Below are positions 34,529 to 47,023 of a DNA stretch of 64,000 bases, piece by piece; within the stretch, counting starts at the first letter, position 1, and each line of letters begins with the position of its first letter. This stretch comes from Euwallacea fornicatus (Eukaryota; Arthropoda; Insecta; Coleoptera; Curculionidae): assembly GCF_040115645.1 (NCBI RefSeq), contig NC_089567.1, positions 62,001 to 126,000 of the forward strand, written 5' to 3'. The position numbers were made by a program, and so were the translations under genes. The notes beneath the pieces are model-generated. The model was not told the origin of the DNA. It saw only the letters and a program-made list of their open reading frames with translations, and made no database searches.

Positions 34529-37500
34529 GATTCGAATTGATTGCACCTTGTATATCGGTATTCATCGGGGAAATTATTAATTAATTAGGTGAACTACTTC
34601 GAAATAATTGAGGTTTTGCTCTTTGATTTAGAATATGTAGTGCGGAATAACAAGCCTACACAAAAATTCTGTAACTTTCCAAAAAGTTTCGCTACAGCAG
34701 TTTAAAACATTTAGTCCTGGAAATAATTATTTATTCCGTTGCGAGACCAGAAAATATTGTTTTGTAGGTCGAACCAGAGCTCCCCCACCGATTCACCTTA
34801 GAAACTTAGAGAGCTCTGTTAATTCATTTTTCCGCGCGCGTAACGTACAATATTTTTTACGAGCTACTTTGCTGATACTTCATTTATTAATTGTTTTATA
34901 TTTAATATTTTAACATGATGTCAAAGAGATTGACATTGTCAAAACTTTTACAATATTATTTCGATACCGATCCATTACTTGAAGCAAAATTAAATGAGAT
35001 TTTAATAACGACACGCGTACGCTTTATTATTTATCTAGGAGGCTAATCGATCACAGGGTAGTCATAATTTCTTGCTGTTTTACTTATTTTAATTCGATTT
35101 AGCCTTTCTTCAAGAAATAGACATTCTGAGTCTTATCTATTGTTTCTTATCCAAAGAACTATAATAACTGATCTAAGACAGTTTCGTTACTGATGAGATA
35201 GAACTTACCTACATATTTGACTATTAAGATCCTCGCGTTCCCTTGCAGGAAATTTCTCCCGAAAATCTCGTCGCTCAAATTCCTTTTTATTCGTCTAAAT
35301 AATGGAATATAAAAGACCCATCTGGCGTGACACCTATCCAAATATTAGCAGCTTATCCCTTTTGTTAGTACCACAAATGCAAGGGAATGGATTCTGCTGT
35401 TCGCTTCTTCTCCCCCTTTATCTTTGGATTATGAGCTTTGTGGTTAAACACGCGAGTGGATCCTTAAGGATTCTTTGACTTATAGGTAAGTAATGGACTA
35501 GGCAGAGGAAATATTGAATTCAGTTAAGAATTTAGAGCTGTAATGCTAATTTTATGTGATTAATTAGAAAAGGAGTTGTTTTGTGTGGCTTGCCTAAGCG
35601 GAGCGCATTAGGAAAATTTGGTCATATTGCGAAGCGAGGAGGAGCAGAGCCCCACTTGCCTCGCAATATCACTGGAATATAACAGGATTTTCATGCAATA
35701 GCATTTCCTAAAAATGTTTGTATATGATTTTTTTTAATATATTTTTTTTCAATTTAAGTTTCTCTGCTGATATAGGAATGTTCCTGCAAATATTTTTGAT
35801 TTAATATTTGCATTTCTTTGTCTTTTTTTTTAGATAGAACTCATTTAATTATCCTTAGCAAGATATTCCGTCTTAATTCATATTTTCACAAAGTTGTGGC
35901 AGTCCATTACTACCGCATGAATTTCCTAATTAATCTAACATCTAATAGGGCCTTATATAGTGCTTTAGCTGTGTGAAATTTACCTTTATTTAATAATTAA
36001 AGTAGCTACAGAAAATAGCTCGCTGTTAAGCTTTGAGTTTTAGATACATAAACGCAATTTTGAGGCAAATTTTGCAGTGTGTGCATAAATGATTGAGGAT
36101 GAAGAATGATTTCGGTGCCCTTTCACAATGCTACAAGTGAATTATGTGCCATAGCACTGTAGTTCCTACATATGTAATAACATACGTACGAGTTAGTGGA
36201 ACATGGAATTTTTAAATGCCCGAACAACACGGAAACTAATTTCAGAAATAAAATGAATGCGAGTTATCATGAAAATAGAAATAAACCTGTTTTATTAATG
36301 CTTTTCGATGGAGCATCATGATCCGGAAACTAACTGGCTGAATTTCCGGTGTTAATTAAATATGGAGTGAGTATATGGACCTATTTCCAGTTGGCAAAAG
36401 GCTAGAAATATCCAGATAGGAATAAAAAATGTCCTTATTTGGAATGTCCAAAAATGTTACGAACTCAGTTTTGGTTCTAATTTAGAATAATGCAACAGTT
36501 TTCCGTTGAAAATTTGAAGTTCGATGTGTTCATTTGAATTTATTTTTTTTAATATTACGACTAACAAGAGTTAAAAGTTGTGAATACAATAAGAAAATGA
36601 ATGCCAAAACAAAATCAGAAACTACTAGTTCCTTACTGCAAAGATTGGAAGAAAAATTTTAATTATTATCTTCATTTAAAAATCATGTCTTTTATACTTT
36701 TTACCTCTCTAAATCTCCCCTGAATTAGACTTGTATCCAAGGTACATGCGTTTTACCTAAAAAATTACAGCATGTCCAACGAGTCTTAGGAAAATTTATT
36801 AAGAAATTCATATAACTTGAAGATAAAGTACGAGATATAGCCATACCACATTTGAAGACCCCCTCGATTTTAACCCTATGGTCGCGATTTGAACAAACCG
36901 GAATATATTACGTATGTGATTGCTTAACGACGAATAGCGGATATATTGTGTAATCCAGAATTCGAAAGGTTCTTGGGTATTTCCATTTTTATCGGGTAAC
37001 ATTCGAAAGCTACACGCGGATGAGACGGGCCAATACAATATATTTTACGGAGCAAACTTCAATACTGATGCATGTAAATTTAGAAAGGACTTACCATAAC
37101 TTCTGATTTTTAAACGGAACTAGGAAATAAAGGAACATAAAAGAGCTAAACCCCATTCGTTTTCCCATTTTCTAACGTTGGTTGCTCCTGTCATCTATTC
37201 TCATGTATCCATTCTTACAACAAATTTTTAACCACAATAAACATGAATCATTATTCATTTTTCCACAATGAAGCACAGAAGCGCCAAGAAGAAAATAAGG
37301 GTCCTCTGGATGTATCATAAATATTTTTCAAGATACTCTAAAGTATATTTATTTCTATGAGCTCAGTCCATTGCTTAAATTGTTTTTACCTGATGTTTTT
37401 ATTAGGAACTTTATTTATTTGGAAGCAGAGCCGAATTTCGATGAGGAAAACAGTTTCTTGTGGATAACGAGTCTCTGGAGCTTTTAAAGTGAGAGTGCAT

Positions 37501-39540
37501 TTCTTAGCACTTCTATGTACCATTTTATCTCATCATCATTTTTTATTGAAATCGATCACCTAAATTATTGATACAGCCCTATGTCCCAAAATTTATTAAA
37601 GCAATGATGCCATGGTTATAGTTTACAATTAAAATAGGGTCGTATGCCATAATGGATGTGAATTATGTGGAAATTAATGACGCTGTTTACGCACTGACCT
37701 TAATTTAAGGTTTTTATTCGCCAAGGTAAAAATCCGTGACATTGGCTGGCGGCGTTATGATTCGTTCAACCTAAATATTCAGAGTTTTCCTCCTAAATCC
37801 GTATACATTGAATGTGTGATAATATGTTCAAATGCCATTTATTGCTTTAAATACATCACCGCGGTACCACTCGTTATATTTAAAACACCTTTGCTGTTAT
37901 CATCTACCGTAGTACCTCTAATATGTACGGTACTATGGTGACTTTATAAGGAAACAGGAGACACCCGGAATTTTGATTAAATCATTTTCTCTTTGAATCT
38001 AACACAAATATACTGAAACCCCGACAAGAAAACACAGAATTTTCCATATTTGCGCTCATCCATATAATTCTATAGATTCGGAACGTGAAACTATATACGA
38101 AATGCTCTAGAATAAAAACGATCATTTTTCCACTTTTTGACATTATTGTCTTCTATTATTATGTCTTCTGGGGCTCGTTCTTGTCGTTTAAACATGACCC
38201 ACCAAAATAAGTTTTTGAAATTTGCGCGACTTTAATATTTTATGGCAGACGGCTCCCCTCTCCCTTTTCCGATAGAATATTATGAGAAATCTGAAACATT
38301 TTTTTCTGAGTGAGCCCCTACAATATTATATAGTCAAAACAGAATGGAAATTACGAGTGAATTCAGTAAAAAACAGGTTCGACTTCCGGTATAAAGACTA
38401 TTGATCACTCACTTGAACGTTTCAGAGGGCGCGTGATCCATTAGTGTACTGTTTCATGATAAAAAAATGCTAATATGATCTGTTTTATTTTGGGCCTCAA
38501 ATTAAATTACTTTTATAGCAAAAATGTAGCCCTTGACACGATAACAAGAAAAAGTTTATGGAGGCGTTTCGCTTGGAACACTGCATGTAGGTACCTATCT
38601 ATCAAGTTTAGAAAGTAATCCCTGCTGCAAAAAAAGAGATTTTATCGTTCCTGCCATCAAGCCGAAATCTGGAGAATTCGAAATCGGAAAAATCAACTTT
38701 CATTTATAAAAATCTTTTAAGTATCGAGCTAGAAACCCTGACATTTATCAAAACCGATCCCACTTAAATTACCTTCCATGCTGCGACACAACGTTGTTTG
38801 ATGATCGAAAAATACCGGCTGTGTGTGACAGTTTAAATTATTTGGGTAAATAAGACAAACCTTCAAATACACCTGCACCGATATTTATTCGAAGTAGATT
38901 TTTGCCAAGGCCGAATTTTCTTATTTATTCTTTGTTCTTATCTTTCTTCTTATATTTCCTATTCATCCTATTGTCTATCTTATCTAACATTTTTTTAAAT
39001 CATTTAAGTGGCATGGCCAGGTACTACTCAGGTACGGTATGGGTATAGATGCTCTTTTGTGTCTTATCTGGAAACATCGAATTAATATGATAGGTAGCGC
39101 GTTTATGAAAATTCTATTAGATGTTTTTTAGAACAGTGAATCTAAAAATAATTAAATGACAGGAAACAAACATTTAAGTGAAGTTTGAATGAAATCATTA
39201 ACTTTTCATGGGCAATGTGGTCAAATTAAGGCAAGAACGTGCAGGTATTTCTGCGAAACAATATACCATGATTTACAGCAAATGAACGGAAGGAAGTTTA
39301 CACCGATACAGCCAAAGTTCGTTAATTATGACTTAAAATTAAAGGTATATATCGAAACTTATAAATAACTTCTTTGAAGAAAATATTGTGAATATTTTAG
39401 CTTACTACCACGTTTTCATATCCTTAGAGCTGTAGATGATTTGGAGTCAGCATGTTTCGAATCAGGGCATACAAGCATAACTAGTATGCAATAAACGCAA
39501 GTTCGCGAAAGCCCAATCCTCAAGGACGGAAAATAGCATT
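34529..39540. other. Stretch without a supported gene
   Basis: A GC-richer patch at 35585-35690 has a local inverted repeat (ATATTGCGAAGCGAGG against CCTCGCAATAT). A possible orphan transposon terminus, CAGCATGTCCAACGAG, follows TA at 36767; it continues into a minus ORF (36808-37038) that I take to be its TIR rather than a gene. An ORF at 35159-35341 (-) ends near a GTAAGT donor but has no recognisable content. Confidence 0.35.
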
Positions 39541-39559
39541 TTTATCAAAACAAATTTGG

Positions 39560-40070
39560 CACCCAAGAAATAACAACTCAACTTTTTTTAAATATTGGTT
39601 GGCCAGACGATGTTAGGTTTTCCAGAGAAAGCATTTTCAATACAGAAAATAATCGCTTGTGGGTTTCACATTTATTTAAAGAAATTGGAGTTAAACATTA
39701 TTGAAATTTCAGGTTTTTCACCTCCTCAAGTTAATTAAAACTAAAGCGGAACCCCAGCATATTATAACCAGAAGTTAACAAAAAACCTCTTTAAAATCTT
39801 TGATGACTGTCGATTCAAACACTCGAGCGCGCGGGTTTGACCTGCGTTATCTCCCGATTTTACCCCACCGAATTATAAGTTGCGGAGTAAAATAAATAAA
39901 GTTATGTTACTCCAGTTAACCGTGAAGAGGAATTGCGTCAACGTATAACCAAATTCGTTTTTAATTCGTCAGTGAAATTATATAACTTGGCCTTATATAC
40001 AATCAAATGTAGCCAAGAGATTAGGAAAAAGGTCGCCATAGTAATACGACAATATAGATAATCATCAAAT
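39560..40070 (+). mobile_element. DUF4817-type Tc1/mariner transposase fossil
   Basis: The + strand at 39590-39670 gives GWPDDVRFSRESIFNTENNR followed by LWVSH, matching WSDEAxFTRExIxNxHNxHxW of the family's first catalytic block. Some 160 bases further, LPDFTPPNYKLRSK marks the third block (SPDLTPLDYFLWG), frame-shifted. VNREEELRQRITKFVFN and SQEIRKKVAIVIRQYR then match the C-terminal VNTxEELxxRI...RVRxSFxxRxxLCIE stretch. Stops and frame changes show a dead copy; terminal repeats were not located. It lies only about 500 bases from the related element at 40595. Confidence 0.65.
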
Positions 40071-40594
40071 GGATGTTTCTAGAATAGTCAGAATTGTGCC
40101 GCTAGAAAAAAAAATTATTTATACAGTAAACAGTCTATTGTAAGCACTCAGTGATCAAAAATAGTTTCTATAGCTAAATGAATGTTTTTAATATTTTATG
40201 TTGCTAACTTCAAATCTTGATGTTTTTGTGTGTTTTAGATAAAACTGGTGAACATCCCTAAACAACAAAGCAGGAATTAACACAGGAAACAGGAAATTCA
40301 TCGGTCCCTAAACTAAAATTCAAACCTCCATTAGAACACTCTTGCGACACTAGTTCAAATCTAAAACACGATAACTGACAAAAAAACAGAACTATTCCCA
40401 GATACATTACAGGGAGGGACAAAAGCACCAAGTTATCTGATAGTCGAATAACTGAAAATCAAGAGGCGAATGTTTAGCAAACTGCCTTTTTCATGGTGGA
40501 GGACACTGATACATTGACGTGCAGGGATGGGCTGGCTTATGTTATTGGCAGTAGCGCTGGCCCTACTCAAACTATTAGGTAAGCGATATACGTA

Positions 40595-42125
40595 CAGAGT
40601 GTTAATTTGAAAACTTCCTACCCCTATTATGTCAAAATGAGATAAATTTTTAGAAAATCGTCGGAACACGTCAATTTTTTTATCGAAGGAGGAACAACTT
40701 TTATATATAGTTCACTGTGCCTCTTGCAACCCTCTACCTCCTAGGGCTATCTTCTCAAATATCTTAAATGGTAAAGGAGGTTAGCATACATAATTTTAAA
40801 AGACTTTTCATTCCATACATTTTGGCACCTCATTTGTTTATTTGACTTTTGTATTATCAAGTTAGGCGTCTTTGATCATTTAAAATTCATTTTTCTATTA
40901 GTGTTTTGATAGAATTAAAATCAAGACTTTTTTTTATTCAAACGTGTATTGCTATTAGGAGATTGTTATAATAAACTGCTGCATAGCCGTTTAAAATTAT
41001 AAAACACATAATTTTTGTTATTATTGACCTTTAAAAAAAAACACACGTTCAAAATTTGAATTTCTATTTTTAATAGTTTTAGCTTATTAACTGTTCCAAA
41101 TTTTCTTCATTGTTTTCCAAAGAATAATAAAGCGTATTTTGAAACTCTTCCCTGACATTTCAAATAACGGTTCTGGAATAGCTTTGCTTGCCTCTGTGAT
41201 TCAACTTTTCAAACTGTCAAGATTATCACGCCAGATTTGTATACAACCAGTTTTATATGCCCTGATAAAAAATAATCTAACGACCTTAAGTCTGGTGATC
41301 TTGCAGGCCAGTTTATTGATCCCTTTAAAATAATGCGGAAGAACTCCATCTTGCTGAAAATGCATTTAGTCTTCTTGCAAGATGTTTCAATTAATTTAAT
41401 GTTCCAAATGAGTTGATATTAAATAATCAATTATGTTTTCAAGTAAGCTTAAGTACAACTCTCCAGTTAAGACTTCCTTAATAAACATAAGTCCTATAAC
41501 GGCATTTTCGAGAATACCAGCCTAAACATTAATTTTTTTCTGTGTACTGCATAGCACCCTTTCTAAAAACGTGGAAATTTTCGTTATTTCAATATCAGCA
41601 GTTCAATTTATTGACCTGACCATTAAGGAAAAAATTGCTCTAATCACTGACAAAACAAATGTTTGTTAAAAAAATTGGTAATTATTAATTAAATTGGTCA
41701 TGGTTTCCTAAAACTTGATTCTCCTATGAAAATCGTCATCACAAGGTTTCTGTAAAATTTCAATTTTGTAGGGATGGAATTTATTTAATTTTAGTGCTTT
41801 TCGTACAGTCTCACATGACATTCCAGTTTGACTTCTGACCTTATGAAATGCATTACTGGATTCTGCAATGAAAGTTTCCAGAATCTATTCGAACAGCTCC
41901 TTTGCTGAAATGTGTATACCATTTTAAAATTTACTCACGATAACTCACGAACATAGAGACATCAAAGAGGTGACTGGTTCTAGAGGTTACAGGGCCGAAA
42001 GAGACGCAGCGAATTCTATATAAAAATCGTTCCCCCTCCATAATAAAAACGACGTGTTCCGGCGATTTTTCAAAAATTTATCTCGCTTCGAGATAATTGG
42101 AAGAAATTTTCAAATTGACACCTTG
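40595..42125 (-). mobile_element. Second copy of the 4138-6325 family, TA-flanked, internally decayed
   Basis: The left end CAGAGTGTTAATTTGAAAAC and the right end, reverse-complemented, CAAGGTGTCAATTTGAAAAT are preceded by TA. Inverted similarity extends about 170 bases (TCGCCGGAACACGTCG on one side, TCGTCGGAACACGTCA on the other). The left 450 bases also match the right end of the element at 4138-6325 closely, for example GTTATCAAGTTAG/GTATCAAGTTAGG and the following TCTTTGATCATT. The minus strand near 41740-41900 has KFHPYKIEILQ, like KFYPYKMEILQEIYR of the other copy, confirming the family and orientation. No long ORF survives. Confidence 0.8.
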
Positions 42126-42169
42126 TATATATAAAACAATAAAATTTCTTTAATTTTATCAATGATTAG

Positions 42170-45100
42170 GAGTAACTCAAGGGACCACAGCCCAACCCAA
42201 TCAGGCTCAATTACCACAACTCAGTACACCGTCACCGGTTCCTGGCATGCCTGGTGGAGCCATTGGTGGGATCAGAAGAACTGCGAGTGGATGGAGAGAA
42301 TGGAGAAGGGCAGATCCAACTTTGATCAACAGTCTATGGAGGAGCAAAATGGGAAATGGCATAAGAAAACAATTAGGTATTGTTGGGTGAAATATTTCTT
42401 ACCTGGAACGAGTTTACAAGATGCCAGTCGTACCGATTGCTATTGAATCACCCTATCGGTATCAGATCTTGAAAGATTTAAGCTAAAACTTGATGTATTA
42501 AACTAAATGGTGATGGACCTCAAAATCCCCAATATAAAATATATATATTCAAGCAGCAATAGTTACAGAATTTTACACAAACACTGAAGTTGAATTAAGT
42601 TTAGGAATGTGCGACTGTAGGGTATAAGTTTTCAAATTTCTTTAATACATATTTATTCCATATTTATCACATTAGCCCTATAAAGTTCTCGATTCGTGGT
42701 GGCTACCTTCATGTCGCGAAAAATTCTTCCTGGGTAGTATGACCATCTGATGAAAATCTACATGGTGACACTATTTTGGCAATCAAACAACCTTTTAGTA
42801 GCTCAAATTTTTTGCTACGCATCACTCGAGAATGCTTCAATTTAAAATCTTTCTGTCGGCCCTTTAGTTTTTGTTCTACTTCAGACGGAATCGTAGTTAG
42901 TCTTGAGGAATGATAAAAAACTTTAATTTGTGCCCCAATCTTCCAGTATCTTGAAAGTTAAACAAAAGCATGAACACGAACTTGAGTCAAATTAAAAATA
43001 GAATCGCATTCATTATCTCATAATTTCGTAAGTAATTAAATAATTCTGAAACAATATGCCCTGCAGATACACTTAAAATGCAATAAATTAAGGCTAGAAA
43101 ATTAGAGAGATAATTTGAATAGAAAAAAAATTGAAATAAATTTAAAATTTAAACCCCCTGTATAACATATTATTTACCTCGGTAACGAAACGTTGGCCGA
43201 CATGTCTAAAGTATCTTTTTGGATCACAAGGAGCACTTGTTATCATCAGTGAGAATTATGCCATTTGCAACCGACACTATACAGGGTATCCTCGAATTAC
43301 GTGGCCAAAATAATACCGCAGATTGTTTGAGTGAAAATAAGTCGATTTAACTAAACTTCCCTCAGTCCAAAAGTTGATAATTATGGAGCTACAGGGTGTT
43401 AAAGTTGAAAAAAAAAATCACATTTTCTTTAATATCTTTCGATTTCTTTGAGTTAATTTCACGAAATTTCATATTTGAGGGTGTTTTAGGATACGAAATT
43501 CAAATTTATTAACGATTTAGTTGTTTCTTCTAGGGGGTGCCACAAGCTACCATTAGGACACATTTAAATCTCTGTAACTTTTTCGTGCCACGGTGTATAT
43601 TATTTTGGTATTTAAAAACCTTTTTCCCTACCTTTTATACTTAGAAAAGGTATACTTTATTGACGTCGCTAGAAGCAACGGTTTTGGAGAAAAACGCATA
43701 ATTCTAATGCGCTGCATATTTGCGTTAGCGCTTTTAAGTAAATAACTCAGTTGGCTATGTTTTTAATTGACATTTTAACACTTGAATTTGTTTCTCAAAT
43801 GTCAGTTTTTTTATTTAGCCCTCAGTTTTTCTTGTCAGTTTCGCTTCTTGTTCCTGTAAATATCCATAAGTATGGCCAATAAATTCACTTATTCTGAAAT
43901 AGTGGATATGCTGTTAGTTTATGGACTTTGCCGTTGTAATAGTCAAAAAAGTGTACGAGTTTACAAGGAAAAATATCCTTTCCGTAGAATTCCAAATCGG
44001 AAAACTTTTGTTAATATTGAAAGGCGTCTAATTTTAAGGTAATTTGCATGCATCATCAGGCTTAGATGCATTTTTCTCCAAAACCGTTGCTTCTAGCGAC
44101 GTCAATAAAGTATACCTTTTCTAAGTATAAAAGGTAGAGAAAAAGGTTTTTAAATACCAAAATAATATACACCGTGGCACGAAAAAGTTACAGAGATTTA
44201 AATGTGTCCTAATGGTCGCTTGTGGCACCCCCTAGAAGAAACAACTAAATCGTTAATAAATTTGAATTTCGTATCCTAAAACACCCTCAAATATGAAATT
44301 TCGTGAAATTAACTCAAAGAAATTGAAAGATATTAAAGAAAATGTGATTTTTTTTTCAACTTTAACACCCTGTAGCTCCATAATTATCAACTTTTGGACT
44401 GAGGGAAGTTTAGTTAAATCGACTTATTTTCACTCAAACAATCTGCGGTATTATTTTGGCCACGTAATTCGAGGACACCCTGTATAGAAAAGGTTCTTAT
44501 TTGAATAATAAATTTACTTCAGCGTCGCTAGTTTTACTAGTGCCCAGTCTTAATAAAACAGCAACCAGTTCTTTACGGACCCTGTCATTTGCTCAAATAT
44601 TTAAGCCTGACGAAAACAAGATCGGAAAAATAATAAAAAGTCGTTTGTGTACTAAAAAATAGAAACAAAACAATATACAGTAAAAATTTCATAAAATTTA
44701 ATATTCTTTTCCTGAGACGTGCAGGAATAAAATTATCTTTCAACAGGCATATTTTGTAATAGTTCTCGGCGTTAAAATAACTGGTTCGTACTCAAATTAA
44801 CCAAATTTTGGAAGAAGTTAGCAGCACGAAGTATAATGTTTCCATGAAAATATCTTACTAAATAATACATAAGCCGGCGGTGCCTACACTTGAAACTTAA
44901 TATTTTATTAAGTCACCTCCATCTACCGTGCTCGATTTTGTTCCCGGTCTACTACTCTCGGTCCCAAAGGACAGTGTAGCTTACAAATGGACTATATAAA
45001 ATGCTCCATGCAAGTCTATTTATGCAGAAACTGTTTTTCCGGACAGCCATGAAACTTTTTTCTGTTCAGTTCTTTAATTGAGTAACCGAAACTGTACTTA

Positions 45101-47023
45101 GACTTACTAAGTTGGATTTCAATTAATCATTATAACATATTGAATCAATGGAGCATGTTTAATCGGTACGGTATGAATATTCTGGGTCAATCCGCTAAAA
45201 AGTTAGTCCGAGGTCCAGGTTAGTATAGGGTGCTCCGCGTTCGACTTCCACTATGAGTCTCTCGGGAAATTAGTACTTAAAAGGTGAATGTGGAAAAAAA
45301 CTTTTCCTTTGCAAATCAAGATCCGACTTAATCGCGCCTTTATCTTTAATTGTCTCAAAACAGCACTTGTTCCGTTTTTGCATCCTGTATTTAAAACTTC
45401 TACTAAGCACAAAATTGCATTGCTAAGGCTACTATTGAGGAATTTTCCTGATCAATTTGTTAATGAAAATATGAACGTTTCATGCATTACTTAATATTCT
45501 TTGCATCACGGCAGCACTCAAAAAATACCTGTGGTTGATTCGTTTGTTAATATTTCTAACAACCCGATGAAGTTTACAGTTGGACAAGATTTTAATTAGA
45601 CTTCAACAACACCTCGTTTAGACTGCAATTTACGTCATTGTTTTCATCCTGTCAACTCGAAATAATACGGGCATTTTCTGGGATATTATTAGGGGGAGTG
45701 GAGAAGTGCTGTTAAAAACGAATGTTTCGGAATGGTAAATTTTCGGCATGTTAATTACACTGGAAATTATTTGGACGTCTATTCGTTTAATTTAATGGAA
45801 CGAAAAGTTGGACACAAAGGGCTACAATTCAAAACACAGTAATATTAAATGGTAGGTACCTGTACACAGTGCTCACGTGAATATCTGCGAATGCTACAAA
45901 TGTATGAGATCTTTCATAATTTCCAGTAAATAATAATCGAATGGATAAAAATCTGGTTAAGTGCAGGTCAACGTATGTCTCCATATGATTCCACCTAAAA
46001 AACTAATAATATTTTAAAAAGCTGAATTGAAAAGTGTGAACATTGCAGATGGCGCCGATAAGAAAAATAAACTTGATCACGGTTGCCGATAATAGGAAAG
46101 TGGGATTTCAAACATAAAATTGCCAAGTTACAGAAGAGAAGTTGTAAAGATGAAGGCCAAACATATTGAACCCCTGGTTGAAACGAACTAAGGGAAAATC
46201 CTCATGGTTAAGCTCCAGAATCAGACAGCCTGCCTATGACCATGGATATATTCTGTTATTATTTTATATTTTCTGATACCTTAGAAACCACTAACTCCTG
46301 ACTGACATACTTGAATTTCTTTGTGCTACTGAGGCAATGTCAGCTATTGGATCATTGAGCGATTATTACATAACACTACATTTCAGGAAACGCAGAGGTT
46401 TACATAATATTGGCCCTCCTAATCGGCGTTGTCACGGTTGTCATAGGCTGCTGGTTGTCCGACAACTGTTGGTCTCCAGATCCGGACACTGGATTAATGA
46501 CTGTGGCCTGACCACAGTCCAGAGGTCTTCCAGGTGGAGGGCCACGAGATCCACGCGACGGAGGCGTTGTAGTGGTGGACGTATCTTCCGGAGAGGACGA
46601 GGAAAATTCGTCTCCTGGGGGCCGATCTTCAAGTCCAGAGAGCGATTGGCCTCTCGTAGAGGTAACTATGGCATTTATCTTCACGAACAATAAGACTAAT
46701 AGTCTTCGCAGGTATCCGAAAGAGATGTCCTGAATCCCTGACACCATGTTCTCTGCGAAAAGAACGGTGGTGTAATTATGGGTGACCCTGGGGATTTGGA
46801 TCCTCCAGAAGAGTGCGAGTTACACAAGACCCAAATATTGGAGAATGGCCATGTGTGTCAGATTTTGATGCCGGAGGAAAAATGCGAAGTGCACGACGTT
46901 GTCAACGGTGTTACCATCGGCGTTACTCTTTTCGACGATGCAAACATGGAAAGCTGAGGGTTAGTCTTGGAAGATGTCACCATCACGAATAATAATGAAC
47001 TTGGACACTTCAACATTATTTAG
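42170..47023 (+). CDS. Partial gene for a membrane protein with an acidic tail; three in-frame TGA codons
   Basis: Three exons fit in phase. Exon 42170-42376 follows AATGATTAG and ends CAATTAG/GTATTG. It encodes a Gln/Pro-rich start, PSPVPGMPGGAIGGIRRT, then GWREWRRADPTLINSLWRSK. Exon 46387-46661 follows ACATTTCAG and encodes NAEVYIILALLIGVVTVVIG, a clear membrane segment, then CWLSDNCWSPDPDTGLMTVA. A TGA follows at 46509, then 50 open codons rich in Gly, Pro, Ser, Asp and Glu (SSGEDEENSSPGGRSSSPES) up to GAG/GTAACT. A 50-base intron leads to exon 46712-47023, with TGA at 46739 and 46955 and the first TAG at 47021. It carries GDPGDLDPPEECELHKTQIL and CEVHDVVNGVTIGVTLFDD. Composition is coding-like throughout. 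I do not recognise the protein. The N-terminus lies upstream and was not found. It may be read through, recoded or a young pseudogene. Confidence 0.5.
43282..44482. mobile_element. Young fold-back element: 420-bp TIRs around a DUF4817 HTH ORF
   Basis: The left arm (43282-43700) and right arm (44065-44482) are inverted copies of each other with only about five substitutions and small poly-A length differences over roughly 420 bases. The ends read CAGGGTATCCTCGAATTACG and CAGGGTGTCCTCGAATTACG inward, flanked by TA. The 364-base core holds an intact 56-codon ORF for the DNA-binding domain of a DUF4817-type transposase and no catalytic part. The near identity of the arms shows recent insertion or recent arm homogenisation. 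It lies in the large intron of the triple-TGA gene, between exons 42376 and 46387. Confidence 0.93.
43872..44042 (+). CDS. DUF4817 helix-turn-helix protein, transposase N-terminus only, 56 aa
   Basis: The ORF starts at ATG in AAGTATGGCC and reads MANKFTYSEIVDMLLVYGLC, then RCNSQKSVRVYKEKYPFRRI, then PNRKTFVNIERRL. This matches the DUF4817 domain (YTNxEyaDMvlvYGexrxNxrxAxrlYxexfPnRRxPxxxTFxxxxrRL) at the N-terminus of a Tc1/mariner-related transposase group in arthropods. It stops at TAA right after ILR, at a sequence (AAG/GTAATT) that also looks like a splice donor, as if the catalytic exon had been lost. No stop or frameshift disturbs the domain. Such a product could bind the element's own TIRs without cutting, but that role is inference. 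Confidence 0.75.
   Translation: MANKFTYSEIVDMLLVYGLCRCNSQKSVRVYKEKYPFRRIPNRKTFVNIERRLILR
44484..46386. other. Intronic sequence, no supported exon
   Basis: Rest of the large intron of the triple-TGA gene. A + ORF at 45288-45494 is unrecognised. ATGGCGCCGATAAGA after a GCAG at 46046 could be an acceptor-exon edge but the frame closes quickly. Nothing else is seen. Confidence 0.35.

Noticed and set aside
35159..35341. 60-codon minus ORF ending near a GTAAGT donor
   Set aside because: No recognisable domain, and the opposite strand also offers an acceptor at the same place.
36768..37038. CAGCATGTCCAACGAG terminus and the minus ORF behind it
   Set aside because: Looks like one end of a MITE, but no second end was found, so no element is called.
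40433..40669. 78-codon minus ORF
   Set aside because: It overlaps the outer end of the 40595-42125 element and has no transposase motif.
46400..46747. 115-codon minus ORF and 118-codon plus ORF at 46337-46693
   Set aside because: They are shadows of the spliced + frame (46387-46661 / 46712-47023). That frame has splice sites, matching phase and a membrane segment; these ORFs have none.
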